NCBI GenBank assembly: GCA_963768165.1
Contig: CAVYHJ010000002.1
Location: 1,193,977-1,257,976, forward strand
Direction: 5' to 3'
Length of the DNA: 64,000 nt
Source: CAVYHJ01 sp963768165 [NCBI: uncultured bacterium]
GTDB lineage: Bacteria; UBP4; UBA4092
The translations under genes and the position numbers were made by a program. The first letter of the stretch is position 1. The number at the start of each line of letters is the position of its first letter. The notes beneath the pieces were generated by a model. The model was not told the DNA's origin and searched no databases. It was given only the letters and a program-made list of their open reading frames with translations. This document shows, piece after piece, positions 51,527 to 60,623 of this stretch.

Positions 51527-52138
51527 TTATTTATTCAATTTAGTTTTGGGAGTGGAATTACCTTTGTCTGTCCCCGAGGAATCGGGGATTAAACCTTCTT
51601 TTTCAGTTGAATTACTATTCACAAAATCCGTTATTTTATCCGTTAAATCCGTACCTGCACCAATCCCCATATACAACACAAACCGATTGTCCAAAATAAG
51701 CGTGTACCCTTCTTTTTTCGATAAATCTTCATAAGCCTTTTGCAACAAACCATCCAATTGGGCGCTCAATTCCTGCGATTTTTTATCCAGTTTGTTTCCT
51801 ACTTCCGCATACTGTTTTTTAAACTCATTTTCCAATTTTTGGATTTTCTCCAGTTCCGTTTTCTTCACATCTTCCTTCAACATTGTGCTCTTTTTTGTAT
51901 AGTTGTCTTCCGCTTCCTTTAATTCATTCTGTTTCTCCTCCAACGCTTTTTTTTCCGGTTCAAATTCTTTGGAAGCTTTCGACCTTACATCCCAATTGTC
52001 ATACACTTTTTTTATATCCACCGTACCTATTTTTAAGGTTGATTCCGCACGGCTCCAGGAACATAATCCTGTTAAAAATAGGACACTTGTTCCTGTTATC
52101 AAGACTGTCTTAACGATTTTTGGAAAATGGTATTTCAT
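51527..52138 (-). CDS. skp: Periplasmic chaperone Skp/OmpH family
   Basis: 203 residues. A signal peptide (MKYHFPKIVKTVLITGTSVL) precedes LKIGTVDIKKVYDNWD, then a long charged coiled coil (about 45-135), and a TLILDNRFVLYMGIGAGTDL segment. This is the trimeric 'jellyfish' plan of Skp/OmpH. It escorts outer-membrane proteins to BamA, encoded directly upstream (27-base gap). The Pro/Ser/Thr C-terminal tail is longer than usual. AAAGGAG precedes ATG 52138. Confidence 0.88.
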   Translation of the reverse strand: MKYHFPKIVKTVLITGTSVLFLTGLCSWSRAESTLKIGTVDIKKVYDNWDVRSKASKEFEPEKKALEEKQNELKEAEDNYTKKSTMLKEDVKKTELEKIQKLENEFKKQYAEVGNKLDKKSQELSAQLDGLLQKAYEDLSKKEGYTLILDNRFVLYMGIGAGTDLTDKITDFVNSNSTEKEGLIPDSSGTDKGNSTPKTKLNK

Positions 52139-52165
52139 AATATATCTCCTTTTCATTTATGGTTG

Positions 52166-54568
52166 CTAGAAAGTACTTCCAAAAGTAAAATACGGCCCCA
52201 TGGTATGGTCTCCCGGCTGAACATTAAAGGGAATACCATAACCCACCTGAAAATATCCTATAGGTAAGTTTAACACAATCCCGGGTCCAACACCGAATCG
52301 CAACTGAGTTAAATCCACATCCTCCACCTTATCCCAAACTCCTCCGGCATCAAAAAAAAGAACACCGATAAATCGATCTGTGAATTTTGTTCTTAACTCG
52401 AAATTAAAGTTTAACATGACATCTCCACCGACGGTTATGTCTTCAATTTCATTGTTGGTTGTATCCGTATAGGTGATCGTTGGGGATATTCCACGAAAAT
52501 CAAATCCCCGTACAGTATTTGAACCTCCCAAGAAGAACCGGTCGGAAATCGGCGCATCCGCCGTACCACTATACGCATTAATATAACCTCCCCGGGCTCT
52601 GACAGCACCAATAAACCGGTCACTGAACTTTTTATACCAGTTGCCTTCTGCGTAAAGTTTTACATAATTGTTATCTCCCCCCAACGGACCGCCCGCAAAA
52701 TCCGTAGTGACCATATAGCGTACCCCTTTGGTCGGCCAAATCACACTATCTCTGGAATCATAAGTGATACCAGGTGTGATAATATGACTCCTAGAATCTG
52801 TTGGACCCAAGGGCGCGGGAATCACAAAGTCAGGATTGGAATCGCTCGCCGCCAGTTTCACCTGTTTGACTTGTAGTTCGAGGGAGGCGGTAAGATACTG
52901 TTGTACGGGATAAGATAGAGTGATACCGATACCTGTCTGTTTTTCCTCATAGTCATTGGATGTATCAACCCCAGTACCGATTTGAGTTCCGTCAATGGTC
53001 TGGTCTAATATATCACGATAAAAACTAAGCGTGAGACCCACCCGTGTATCCATAAAATAGGGTTCTGTGTAACTAATATCCCATCCAGAACCTTCCTGCG
53101 CTAAATCTACCTTAAACTGAAGACTATTCCCGGAACCGAATAAATTATTTTCTTGCAAATCGGTAAATATTTCTGCTTTCTTTTCCGTACTATACCCTAC
53201 ACCAAATTGTATCGTCCCGGTTTGTCTTTCCGCTAAATAAAGAACCAAATCCAAGGTATCTGCCGATGCCGTCGGTTCCGGTCGAACATCTACTCCGTCA
53301 AAAAATCCCAATCTCTGCAACCGTTCCTGGGTTCGCACCATTTCATCTTTGCGAAGAACATCTCCCGGTTCCAGCGTAAGTTCCCGCCGAATCACTTTGT
53401 CCTTCGTCTTTAATGGTACTTCTTCATATCCTTTAGTCGGTTTAACAAGTTTGTTTTTGTCCATGGACACACCTTTAAAAGTGATGTTCCCAACAAAAGA
53501 TCGTATTGATTCCCGAATTTCATAGGATATATTGACGACTCTTTTCTCTGTATCAAGGCTTAATTGATGATTCACATCGGTCATAACGTAACCCTGATCC
53601 GCATATAAATCATACAATCGGCTGGCATCTTTCTCCATTTCCGACTGATTATAAATAGTGCTGGATTTCGAATGGACAGCCGCATTTACTTCCTGGGCAC
53701 TAAACAACCGATTTCCGCCAATTTCGATTTTTCCTGTAGAATATTGTGGTCCTTCATCAATGAGAACTCGAAGTAATACCCCTTTTCGATTGGGAATAAC
53801 CTGCGGGTCTTCCATAGTGACTTTGACAAGAACATATCCTTTGTCTTTATAAAGTTTTTCGATTTTTTCCTGGTCTTCCTCATAGACTAATGAATCGTAA
53901 TAATGGGATACGAATAACCACGAATTCCTTGATTTCATGGCTTTCTTAAGGACTTTACTACGAATGGCATGATTCCCCTCGAAAACAACTTCCAATATTC
54001 TCCCTTTTTTCTCCTCGGAGATAATGAATTTTAAATTCACATAATCATCGTTCACTTTTTCAACTTTTCCTTGCACATCAACCAAATATTGCTTATCTTT
54101 ATAAAATGCTTTAAGTTTTTCGATATAGGCTTGAATCGCACCTTCCTGATACACTTTTCCCTCTTCAAATTTCAATTCATTTTTCAAGCGTTTATCTTTG
54201 TAAGCCTTGTTTCCTTCAAAAAGGAAATTTTTTACGATCGGGTTTTCTTTTACAAGAAAGGTTACTTTAATCCCTTTATTTTCCCGTATTTCATCCGCGG
54301 CGACTTCAGCAAAAAAACCCATTTGATATATTTTTTTAATATCCTCTCGAATCTTAAATCTATTATAAGAATCCCCCGCTTTGGTCTGAAGCTTTGACAA
54401 GATCTCGGTAGAAGAAAAATGTTGATTCCCCTCGACCGTAACACTAATCACAGTGCTGGAATCCGTCGACAAGGTTTGACAAAATACAATTGGCGCATAA
54501 AGCCAAAAAAGAAAAACAAATAAAATTGTATTTTTTATGTTATTCTTAATATTTTTTAACAAACGCAA
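52166..54568 (-). CDS. bamA: Outer-membrane protein assembly factor BamA
   Basis: 800 residues. A signal peptide (about 1-31) is followed by five POTRA domains (about 40-440; for example VTVEGNQHFSSTEI, IEIGGNRLFSAQEV) and a C-terminal 16-strand Omp85 barrel with the VRGF motif (SNTVRGFDFRG) and a terminal Phe signature (YFTFGSTF). It folds and inserts beta-barrels. It is the first gene of the bamA-skp-lpxD-lpxC/fabZ cluster, the order common in Chlamydiae and proteobacteria (without the fabZ split). The start is TTG 54568. Confidence 0.95.
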   Translation of the reverse strand: MRLLKNIKNNIKNTILFVFLFWLYAPIVFCQTLSTDSSTVISVTVEGNQHFSSTEILSKLQTKAGDSYNRFKIREDIKKIYQMGFFAEVAADEIRENKGIKVTFLVKENPIVKNFLFEGNKAYKDKRLKNELKFEEGKVYQEGAIQAYIEKLKAFYKDKQYLVDVQGKVEKVNDDYVNLKFIISEEKKGRILEVVFEGNHAIRSKVLKKAMKSRNSWLFVSHYYDSLVYEEDQEKIEKLYKDKGYVLVKVTMEDPQVIPNRKGVLLRVLIDEGPQYSTGKIEIGGNRLFSAQEVNAAVHSKSSTIYNQSEMEKDASRLYDLYADQGYVMTDVNHQLSLDTEKRVVNISYEIRESIRSFVGNITFKGVSMDKNKLVKPTKGYEEVPLKTKDKVIRRELTLEPGDVLRKDEMVRTQERLQRLGFFDGVDVRPEPTASADTLDLVLYLAERQTGTIQFGVGYSTEKKAEIFTDLQENNLFGSGNSLQFKVDLAQEGSGWDISYTEPYFMDTRVGLTLSFYRDILDQTIDGTQIGTGVDTSNDYEEKQTGIGITLSYPVQQYLTASLELQVKQVKLAASDSNPDFVIPAPLGPTDSRSHIITPGITYDSRDSVIWPTKGVRYMVTTDFAGGPLGGDNNYVKLYAEGNWYKKFSDRFIGAVRARGGYINAYSGTADAPISDRFFLGGSNTVRGFDFRGISPTITYTDTTNNEIEDITVGGDVMLNFNFELRTKFTDRFIGVLFFDAGGVWDKVEDVDLTQLRFGVGPGIVLNLPIGYFQVGYGIPFNVQPGDHTMGPYFTFGSTF

Positions 54569-54605
54569 TCCCTACATTACCATAGCCTGGTTTCTTTCAG
54601 GCAAT

Positions 54606-54635
54606 ACAATACCACTTTCACTCGTGATTGGTCAA
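54606..54635 (-). promoter_or_regulatory. Candidate promoter of the bamA-lpx cluster
   Basis: On the minus strand TTGACC (54630-54635) and TATTGT (54606-54611) are 18 bases apart, in the gap between clpC and bamA. Confidence 0.5.
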
Positions 54636-54734
54636 CTAAAATTAATTTGTTTCTTGAATCTCTCGGGTAGAAATCCAGCACGCCCCACTGCGTCGTACCG
54701 ACCGGAGGTTATTGTAAAATTAGTCCAAATTGAA

Positions 54735-57206
54735 CTATGATTCGGTTGACACGGACTCCAATTCAAGAACCGGATCACCCAAACGGAATACGACGGTATC
54801 GTTTTCATGATCTGCCAGGATGTGGTCACCCGCTTTAAACCGCCCTCGGAGCAATTCTTCGGACAATGGGTCTTCGATATATTTTTGGAGAGCCCGGCGG
54901 AGGGGTCTGGCGCCATTAGCGGGGTCATAACCATGCTTAACAATAAATTCTTTAGCCTGTTTAGATAATTCGAGAGACAAACTCCGGTCGGTCAACCGTT
55001 CGGACATTTCGGTCAACATTAAATCAATGATTTTAACAATATGTTCTTCTTGCAACTGGTGGAATACGACGACTTCATCAATCCGGTTTAAGAATTCGGG
55101 ATTAAAGGTTTTTTTCAATTCTTCCATGACCTTATCTTTCATGGTTTGATAATTGGCTTCATCATTTTGGGAATGGAAACCCAATCCCGCCGACTGGTTA
55201 ATCAAGCGGGCACCGAGATTGGAAGTCATAATGACGACACAATTACGAAAATCCACACCCCGACCCGTTGAATCCGTCAATCGCCCGTCATCTAAAACCT
55301 GTAAGAGGATATTGAAAACATCCGGATGAGCTTTCTCTATTTCATCAAACAAAACGACGGAATAGGGTTTTCGGCGGACTTTTTCGGTTAACTGACCCCC
55401 TTCATCATGACCGATATATCCTGGAGGAGCGCCAACCAAACGTGACACGGCAAATTTTTCCATGTATTCGGACATATCAATGCGGATTAAAGCGTCTTCG
55501 TCATCAAATAAGAATTCCGCGAGTGCCCTGGCTAATTCAGTTTTTCCGACACCGGTCGGTCCCAGAAAAATAAAGGAACCAATGGGCCGTTTGATATTTT
55601 TTAATCCGGCACGCGCGCGCCGGATAGAACGTGTTACCGCAGCGAGGGCCTCTTCCTGACCCACGACCCGGTTTTGCAAATCTTCTTCCATACGCAATAA
55701 TTTGGCCGATTCTTTTTCCTCCAGCTTAATACTGGGGATTCCCGTCCATTTAGAAACAATATAGGCAATATCTTCACCGGTGATAAGGTTCATACGTTGA
55801 TTTTTTGCTTTAATTTCTTCCCACTGCTTTTTCTCAGACTCATATTTAAATCTTAATTTCCGTTCCGTATCGCGCAATTTAGCTGCTTTTTCATATTCCT
55901 GATTTTTAATGGCATTATCCTTATCGGCCTGCACCTGGGTGAATTCCTGTTCCATCGTTTTGAAATCCGGTGGCCTCATTTGGGATTTCAATCTCGCCCG
56001 GGCGCCGGATTCATCAATCAAATCAATCGCCTTATCCGGCAAATGCCGTCCACTGATATATCGGTCGGATAATTTTGCCGCTGCTTCCACGGCTTCATCT
56101 GTAATAGTCACCCCGTGATACTGTTGGTATTTTTCTCTCAATCCTTTTAAAATTTGAATCGTATCATCCACAGACGGAGGTTCCACATTGACGGTTTGGA
56201 ACCGTCGCTCCAATGCTCCGTCACGTTCAATATATTTCCGGTATTCTTCCAAAGTTGTGGCACCGATACATTGTAGTTCCCCTCGCGCCAGCGCAGGCTT
56301 TAACATGTTGGATGCATCAATCGCACCTTCCGCCGCACCCGCACCAATCAGGGTGTGTAATTCATCTATAAACAAAATAATATCGTCAGACCGGCGAATT
56401 TCCGTCATAATAGCTTTCATCCGCTCTTCAAACTGACCGCGGTATTTTGTCCCTGCGACCACTGCTGCCAAGTCCAGAGTCAATAAGCGTTTATTGGAGA
56501 GTAAATCAGGAGAAGTATTAGCAATAATTCGTTGTGCAATTCCTTCCACAATAGCGGTCTTGCCAACTCCCGGTTCCCCTAAAAGAACGGGATTATTTTT
56601 GGTACGCCGACAGAGAATTTGCAGGACACGTTCTATTTCATCTTCTCGACCGATAACCGGGTCCAATTTTCCTTCCCGTGCCAATTCCGTTAAATCCCGA
56701 CCAAATGTATCGAGTGCCGGTGTTTTACTGCGCCGTTTCGCGGGGGATGTGCTGGACGGCATCGCACCGCCCAATAGATGTCGTACTTTTTCCCGTGCGG
56801 CATCCAGCGTTACACCAAGACTTTCCAATGCTCGTGCCGCGATTCCTTCACCTTCCCGGATAAGACCCAATAAAAGATGTTCGGTCCCGACATAGGTATG
56901 ACCCAAACTTTGCGCTTCTTCTCTCGCGTAATCAATAACTTTATGGGCACGAGGAGTATACCGAATTTCGCCCAACGTAGGCATCCCTGTAGAAGAACCC
57001 TTGGACAATTTCTCAACTTCCGTCCGCAACATTTCCAAATCCACATTCAACTGTTGGATGGCTTCCACGGCCACCCCGCTTCCTTCACGGATCAGGGCCA
57101 ATAAAATATGTTCGGTTCCGATGTAATCATGTCCCATCCGTGCCGCTTCTTCTTTGGCGATATGGGTAATAATTTTTTTAACTCGTTCGGTAAACTCGTT
57201 ATTCAC
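54735..57206 (-). CDS. clpC: ATP-dependent Clp protease ATP-binding subunit ClpC
   Basis: 823 residues. Two N-domain repeats (1-150; [15 protein letters not shown] and [15 protein letters not shown]) precede AAA1 with GEPGVGKT, a UVR-type middle domain ([18 protein letters not shown]), and AAA2 with [16 protein letters not shown]. The IGL-type loop for ClpP binding is probably in the AAA2 region (SAGLGFHSQ). It unfolds substrates for ClpP. McsA and McsB are encoded just upstream, which phosphorylate arginine as a ClpC degradation tag. No ClpP gene is in the window. Confidence 0.96.
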   Translation of the reverse strand: MNNEFTERVKKIITHIAKEEAARMGHDYIGTEHILLALIREGSGVAVEAIQQLNVDLEMLRTEVEKLSKGSSTGMPTLGEIRYTPRAHKVIDYAREEAQSLGHTYVGTEHLLLGLIREGEGIAARALESLGVTLDAAREKVRHLLGGAMPSSTSPAKRRSKTPALDTFGRDLTELAREGKLDPVIGREDEIERVLQILCRRTKNNPVLLGEPGVGKTAIVEGIAQRIIANTSPDLLSNKRLLTLDLAAVVAGTKYRGQFEERMKAIMTEIRRSDDIILFIDELHTLIGAGAAEGAIDASNMLKPALARGELQCIGATTLEEYRKYIERDGALERRFQTVNVEPPSVDDTIQILKGLREKYQQYHGVTITDEAVEAAAKLSDRYISGRHLPDKAIDLIDESGARARLKSQMRPPDFKTMEQEFTQVQADKDNAIKNQEYEKAAKLRDTERKLRFKYESEKKQWEEIKAKNQRMNLITGEDIAYIVSKWTGIPSIKLEEKESAKLLRMEEDLQNRVVGQEEALAAVTRSIRRARAGLKNIKRPIGSFIFLGPTGVGKTELARALAEFLFDDEDALIRIDMSEYMEKFAVSRLVGAPPGYIGHDEGGQLTEKVRRKPYSVVLFDEIEKAHPDVFNILLQVLDDGRLTDSTGRGVDFRNCVVIMTSNLGARLINQSAGLGFHSQNDEANYQTMKDKVMEELKKTFNPEFLNRIDEVVVFHQLQEEHIVKIIDLMLTEMSERLTDRSLSLELSKQAKEFIVKHGYDPANGARPLRRALQKYIEDPLSEELLRGRFKAGDHILADHENDTVVFRLGDPVLELESVSTES

Positions 57207-57263
57207 ACTCTCCTCCTCTTCGATTAAGCACTCTTCCCATTTTCTCCGGAAAAGCGCAACTGG

Positions 57264-58325
57264 TTAATGGACTAATTTGGAACGAATAATTTCTGCCCGC
57301 AAAATATCTCTTTGCGTATCATTTAATTCTTTGCCAATTTGTCTTTGTAAATGCGCCGGTTGAATTAATAACATCAATTCATTTAATCTGGCATAGGTCA
57401 TATCAATCCAACCGTAACTGATGCCCAAACGTAAATGCGACAACAACCGCATGGCTTCGCGAGAATTAATCATGCGCGCGTTGCTTAATATTCCATAAGC
57501 GCGGTAAATAACATCTTCGGCTTTTGTCTTGGCTTCTTTAATTAATTGCTTGCGGCAATTCTGTTCTTTTCCAATAATTTGTTTGATATAACTTTCAATC
57601 GTTGAGACCAAGTCTTCTTCCGTTTGCCCCAAGGTAATCTGGTTGGAAAATTGATATAAATCACCAAAAGAATCACTGCCTTCGCCATATAACCCGCGAA
57701 CCGCCAGACCGGCCTGAGCTACCTTTTGTAGCATTTGATCAATTTGTTTGGTAATGACTAACGCCGGTAAATGCAACATAACCGAAGCACGGATTCCTGT
57801 TCCGACATTGGTTGGACAGGCGGTTAAATAACCCCATTCAGGGGAAAAGGCATACAGCAATTCTGAATCCAATTCATTATCGGTATTGTTGATACTTGCC
57901 CAAGCTTCCATTAAAGAAAATCCCGGCTGAATACATTGCAACCGAATGTGGTCTTCTTCATTCACCATAATTCCACATACTTCTGCATGACCGATAATAA
58001 CCGCCCGCGCTTTTCCACCCTTGGCATGTTCCTGACTGATTAAGTGGCGTTCCAGTAATACGCCCCGGTCCAAACTGCACGTTTCTTCCAACCGGATTAC
58101 TTCCGAAGTTGCAAACGTATGCGTACGTTTTGACGCGTCAATTACCTTTTGAGCGATTGTTTCCAATTCTCCCTGTTTGGCCCGTTGACAAAACAGATGC
58201 CCTGCGAGATTTCGTGCCAGTCTAATGCGACTGGAAATCACCGTATGGCTTAACGGTCCTTCCGTGGACATCCAGAGACTCGGCTTTTTTGCCACTTCAT
58301 TCAGATAGTCTAGTGAATTGGACAT
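57264..58325 (-). CDS. mcsB: Protein-arginine kinase McsB
   Basis: 353 residues. Guanido-kinase fold: SSRIRLARNLAGHLF (32-46), RGVLLERHLIS, and the active-site CPTNVGTGIRASVM with Cys170. A downstream NSREAMRLLSHLRLGISYGW matches the McsB-specific C-domain. It phosphorylates arginines so that ClpC recognises the protein. It lies between mcsA and clpC, the arrangement known from Firmicutes and Chlamydiae. Confidence 0.94.
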   Translation of the reverse strand: MSNSLDYLNEVAKKPSLWMSTEGPLSHTVISSRIRLARNLAGHLFCQRAKQGELETIAQKVIDASKRTHTFATSEVIRLEETCSLDRGVLLERHLISQEHAKGGKARAVIIGHAEVCGIMVNEEDHIRLQCIQPGFSLMEAWASINNTDNELDSELLYAFSPEWGYLTACPTNVGTGIRASVMLHLPALVITKQIDQMLQKVAQAGLAVRGLYGEGSDSFGDLYQFSNQITLGQTEEDLVSTIESYIKQIIGKEQNCRKQLIKEAKTKAEDVIYRAYGILSNARMINSREAMRLLSHLRLGISYGWIDMTYARLNELMLLIQPAHLQRQIGKELNDTQRDILRAEIIRSKLVH

Positions 58326-58339
58326 ATCAAAACCCGCTC

Positions 58340-58855
58340 TTAATTTGTTTCTGTTTCTTTAATCAAATCTCGCAAATGGGCAGCCTTTTCGTAATCTTCA
58401 CGTGTAATGGCTTTTTGTAATTGCTGCCGTAATTCTCTCACTTTGTTATCCCGTTGGACCAAATCAATGGTATGCGATGGATTTTTCCCTTGATGCTGCA
58501 CGCTCCCGTGCATCCGCCTCAATAAATCCCGCAGGGAATCTTTAAATGTTTGGTAACATTCCGGACACCCTAATTTCCCGGTTTCTTTAAATCGTTGATA
58601 GGTTAACCCGCAACATTCACAGGTTCTTTCTACAACGGTTACATTATTAAGGGGTGCCGCCGCTTCCAAGATACCCCCTGGATTCATCAAACTACTTAAA
58701 AGATCTTCTGGATTATTTTGATGACCAATACCAGAATTAGATTTCTGGTTGGCGCAATTGGCACAGTAATGACCCTCTGTAATCTGATTATTAACAATCC
58801 TTGTAACATGGACCGTTGCCGGTGCTTTATTGCATACCATACAGAACATAGACAT
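58340..58855 (-). CDS. mcsA: McsA, zinc-binding activator of McsB
   Basis: 171 residues. Zinc motifs CMVC and CANC (Cys 5/8 and 31/34) and CECC/CPEC (about 94-116) are followed by a C-terminal UVR domain (LQKAITREDYEKAAHLRDLI). McsA activates McsB kinase. The internal ATG at codon 3 is an equally likely start. No ctsR gene lies upstream; ilvE precedes it, so CtsR control is not evident here. Confidence 0.92.
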   Translation of the reverse strand: MSMFCMVCNKAPATVHVTRIVNNQITEGHYCANCANQKSNSGIGHQNNPEDLLSSLMNPGGILEAAAPLNNVTVVERTCECCGLTYQRFKETGKLGCPECYQTFKDSLRDLLRRMHGSVQHQGKNPSHTIDLVQRDNKVRELRQQLQKAITREDYEKAAHLRDLIKETETN

Positions 58856-58901
58856 AATCCAGTTTACTTAATCCTTAAAATTTTTATTTTTCTCTAAATA
58901 T

Positions 58902-58907
58902 ATTATA
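58902..58907 (-). promoter_or_regulatory. Possible -10 box of the mcsA operon
   Basis: TATAAT on the minus strand about 50 bases before the mcsA start; no good -35 hexamer and no CIRCE element are seen. Confidence 0.35.
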
Positions 58908-58949
58908 GCTCAGATTTTCTTTCTACACATTCCTTTTTGTTGGTTGATT

Positions 58950-59885
58950 TTAATCCGCGTAAACCGGTGTTCCCTCGCGCTGGGTTAATTTATGAAATTC
59001 ATGTATCAATCGCAAGGTAACTTCACCGGGTTTTCCAGAGCCAATCACCCGGGTATCAACATCCACCACAGGAATAATTTCCGCGGCGGTACCCGTCAAG
59101 AAACATTCCTCCGCATTGTAGATGTCAAAACGGGTCATCATGGCCTCGCAACTCGGGATACCTAATTTAACGGCAATGGATTGCACGGTTTGCTTGGTAA
59201 TTCCGTCCAAGGTCCCGACATAAGCTGGAGGAGTCAACAGTTCTCCATTGCGGACAATAAAAATATTGTCGCCCGTACATTCCGCAACAAATCCATTTTG
59301 GTCAAGCATTAGAGCTTCTTCCGCTCCACCATTTTTAGCTTCAATTTTAGCGAGAATATTATTCAGATAATTCAGAGATTTAATATTGGGGTTCAAGGCT
59401 TCCGGTACATTGCGCCGGGTTGGAACCGTAATAATCTTCAACCCATTTTGATATAATTCCTCGGGATACAGGGTGATTTTATCAGCAATAACAAACACGG
59501 TCGCTTTGGGACATTTCCAAGGTGCCAATCCTAAATCACCAACTCCGCGGGTCACCACCAATCGGATATACCCATCCCGCAGATTATTTTTCCGCACAGT
59601 GTCCACCACAACTTTTTCCATTTCTTTAATAGTCAAGGGAATTTTAAGTGTGATCGCCCGTGCGGAATTGTACAACCGTTTTAAATGGGCGTCCAACTTA
59701 AAGACACGTCCATTATAGGAACGGATTCCTTCAAACACACCGTCCCCGTAAAGAAGACCATGATCAAATATACTGATTTTTGCTTCTGATTTAGGGACAT
59801 ATTCCCCGTTCAGGTAAATCCACGGTTCTGTCACAGTATCTCCTTTGGAATTTGCCTTTGGTTTGGTTTCCACCGCCGTTGCCAT
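58950..59885 (-). CDS. ilvE: Branched-chain amino acid aminotransferase
   Basis: 311 residues, class IV PLP aminotransferase. IFDHGLLYGDGVFEGIR (N-terminal signature), NIKSLNYLNNILAK with the PLP Lys in IKS, EALMLDQNGFVAECTGDNIF, and LTGTAAEIIPVVDVD are all in place. It makes Leu, Ile and Val from their keto acids, consistent with leuB at 47,768. An Ala/Thr/Lys-rich N-terminal extension (about 20 residues) precedes the family start, so an internal start is possible. Confidence 0.92.
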   Translation of the reverse strand: MATAVETKPKANSKGDTVTEPWIYLNGEYVPKSEAKISIFDHGLLYGDGVFEGIRSYNGRVFKLDAHLKRLYNSARAITLKIPLTIKEMEKVVVDTVRKNNLRDGYIRLVVTRGVGDLGLAPWKCPKATVFVIADKITLYPEELYQNGLKIITVPTRRNVPEALNPNIKSLNYLNNILAKIEAKNGGAEEALMLDQNGFVAECTGDNIFIVRNGELLTPPAYVGTLDGITKQTVQSIAVKLGIPSCEAMMTRFDIYNAEECFLTGTAAEIIPVVDVDTRVIGSGKPGEVTLRLIHEFHKLTQREGTPVYAD

Positions 59886-60152
59886 AATACGCTCACTTTC
59901 CGTTTAGAATATCATTAAAAAATCTTGCCAAAAACACCGAGTATTCTGCCGGTTAATTGCCAAAAATCAACGCTCCCCAAACACGTACCGGTCATTTTGA
60001 ACACGTCATAGACCTTATAAAATGATAACATAGTTCATAAATACACGACAATGGTGGGGGAAAAATAGTTTGGAATTTTTTGTGTGGCAAGAGCAAACCA
60101 AGGAGAGATTTTACCCGGTTGAATGAGGTTGTTTTATCGGACATCAAGAAAA

Positions 60153-60200
60153 AGAGTTTCTTCACAGACTCAGAATTTCGCTATTTTCAATATTCTCGAC
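60153..60200. repeat. GTTTCTTCACAGACTCAGA-type dispersed repeat
   Basis: Matches 25971-26019 with few differences (see that entry). Intergenic. Confidence 0.55.
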
Positions 60201-60265
60201 ACAGTTCCATATGGGTTCTTTAATAAGACAATAAACCGATGACCACAGCAACAATTACGTTTAGA

Positions 60266-60314
60266 TACGGAGTAATACCTAGGAGGGTATGACACTCCTG
60301 GGTACTACTCCGTA
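60266..60314. repeat. Large palindrome downstream of ilvE region
   Basis: TACGGAGTAATACCTAGGAG and CTCCTGGGTACTACTCCGTA pair around GGTATGACA with few mismatches. No T run follows; it may be a dispersed repeat. Confidence 0.6.
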
Positions 60315-60429
60315 CATTAACCGACTTTACAGCGACCCGTTTTCAAAATTTATGATTGGAGTTAATCCGGATAAAACGTAACTGGGGGTTTTAATTTTTG
60401 GGGTATAGCTAACTTATGGCAACAAAGTC

Positions 60430-60535
60430 ACTTTCCCGAAATTGGGGTTGTTTTAGTCTGTGTCCAAATCAATATCAGTGATAGTGAGAACACCCGGTCG
60501 ATCAGAGCTAACTTCAAACTAAAATTAATAGAAGG
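60430..60535 (-). pseudogene. Degraded C-terminal fragment of a PKD-protein paralogue
   Basis: The minus strand reads EVSSDRPGVLTITDIDLDTD then stop, then NNPNFG. It aligns with the C-terminus of the PKD protein (GVRSDVPGVLQISNVDLDLD, EDDPNYGDPD). A stop codon lies just upstream in frame, so this is a remnant of a duplicated 3' end. Confidence 0.75.
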
Positions 60536-60623
60536 GACTTACCGCATTCGCTACAGCGCAATAGGTTCTATTGGATAGAACCTATGATATTAGCGTTTTT
60601 TAAAATCACCTTTTCGAAATCTC

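Larger units (their letters stand above)
59886..60623. other. Gene-free region between ilvE and the PKD gene
   Basis: No intact coding frame is found. It contains the ilvE leader, a dispersed repeat copy (60153-60200), a strong palindrome TACGGAGTA...TACTCCGTA (60266-60314), the degraded PKD-protein C-terminus (60430-60535), and a short hairpin ATAGGTTCTA/TAGAACCTAT (60562-60586). Confidence 0.6.

Noticed and set aside
58856-58949. CIRCE or CtsR operator upstream of mcsA
   Set aside because: No TTAGCACTC/GAGTGCTAA pair and no tandem heptad repeats were seen.
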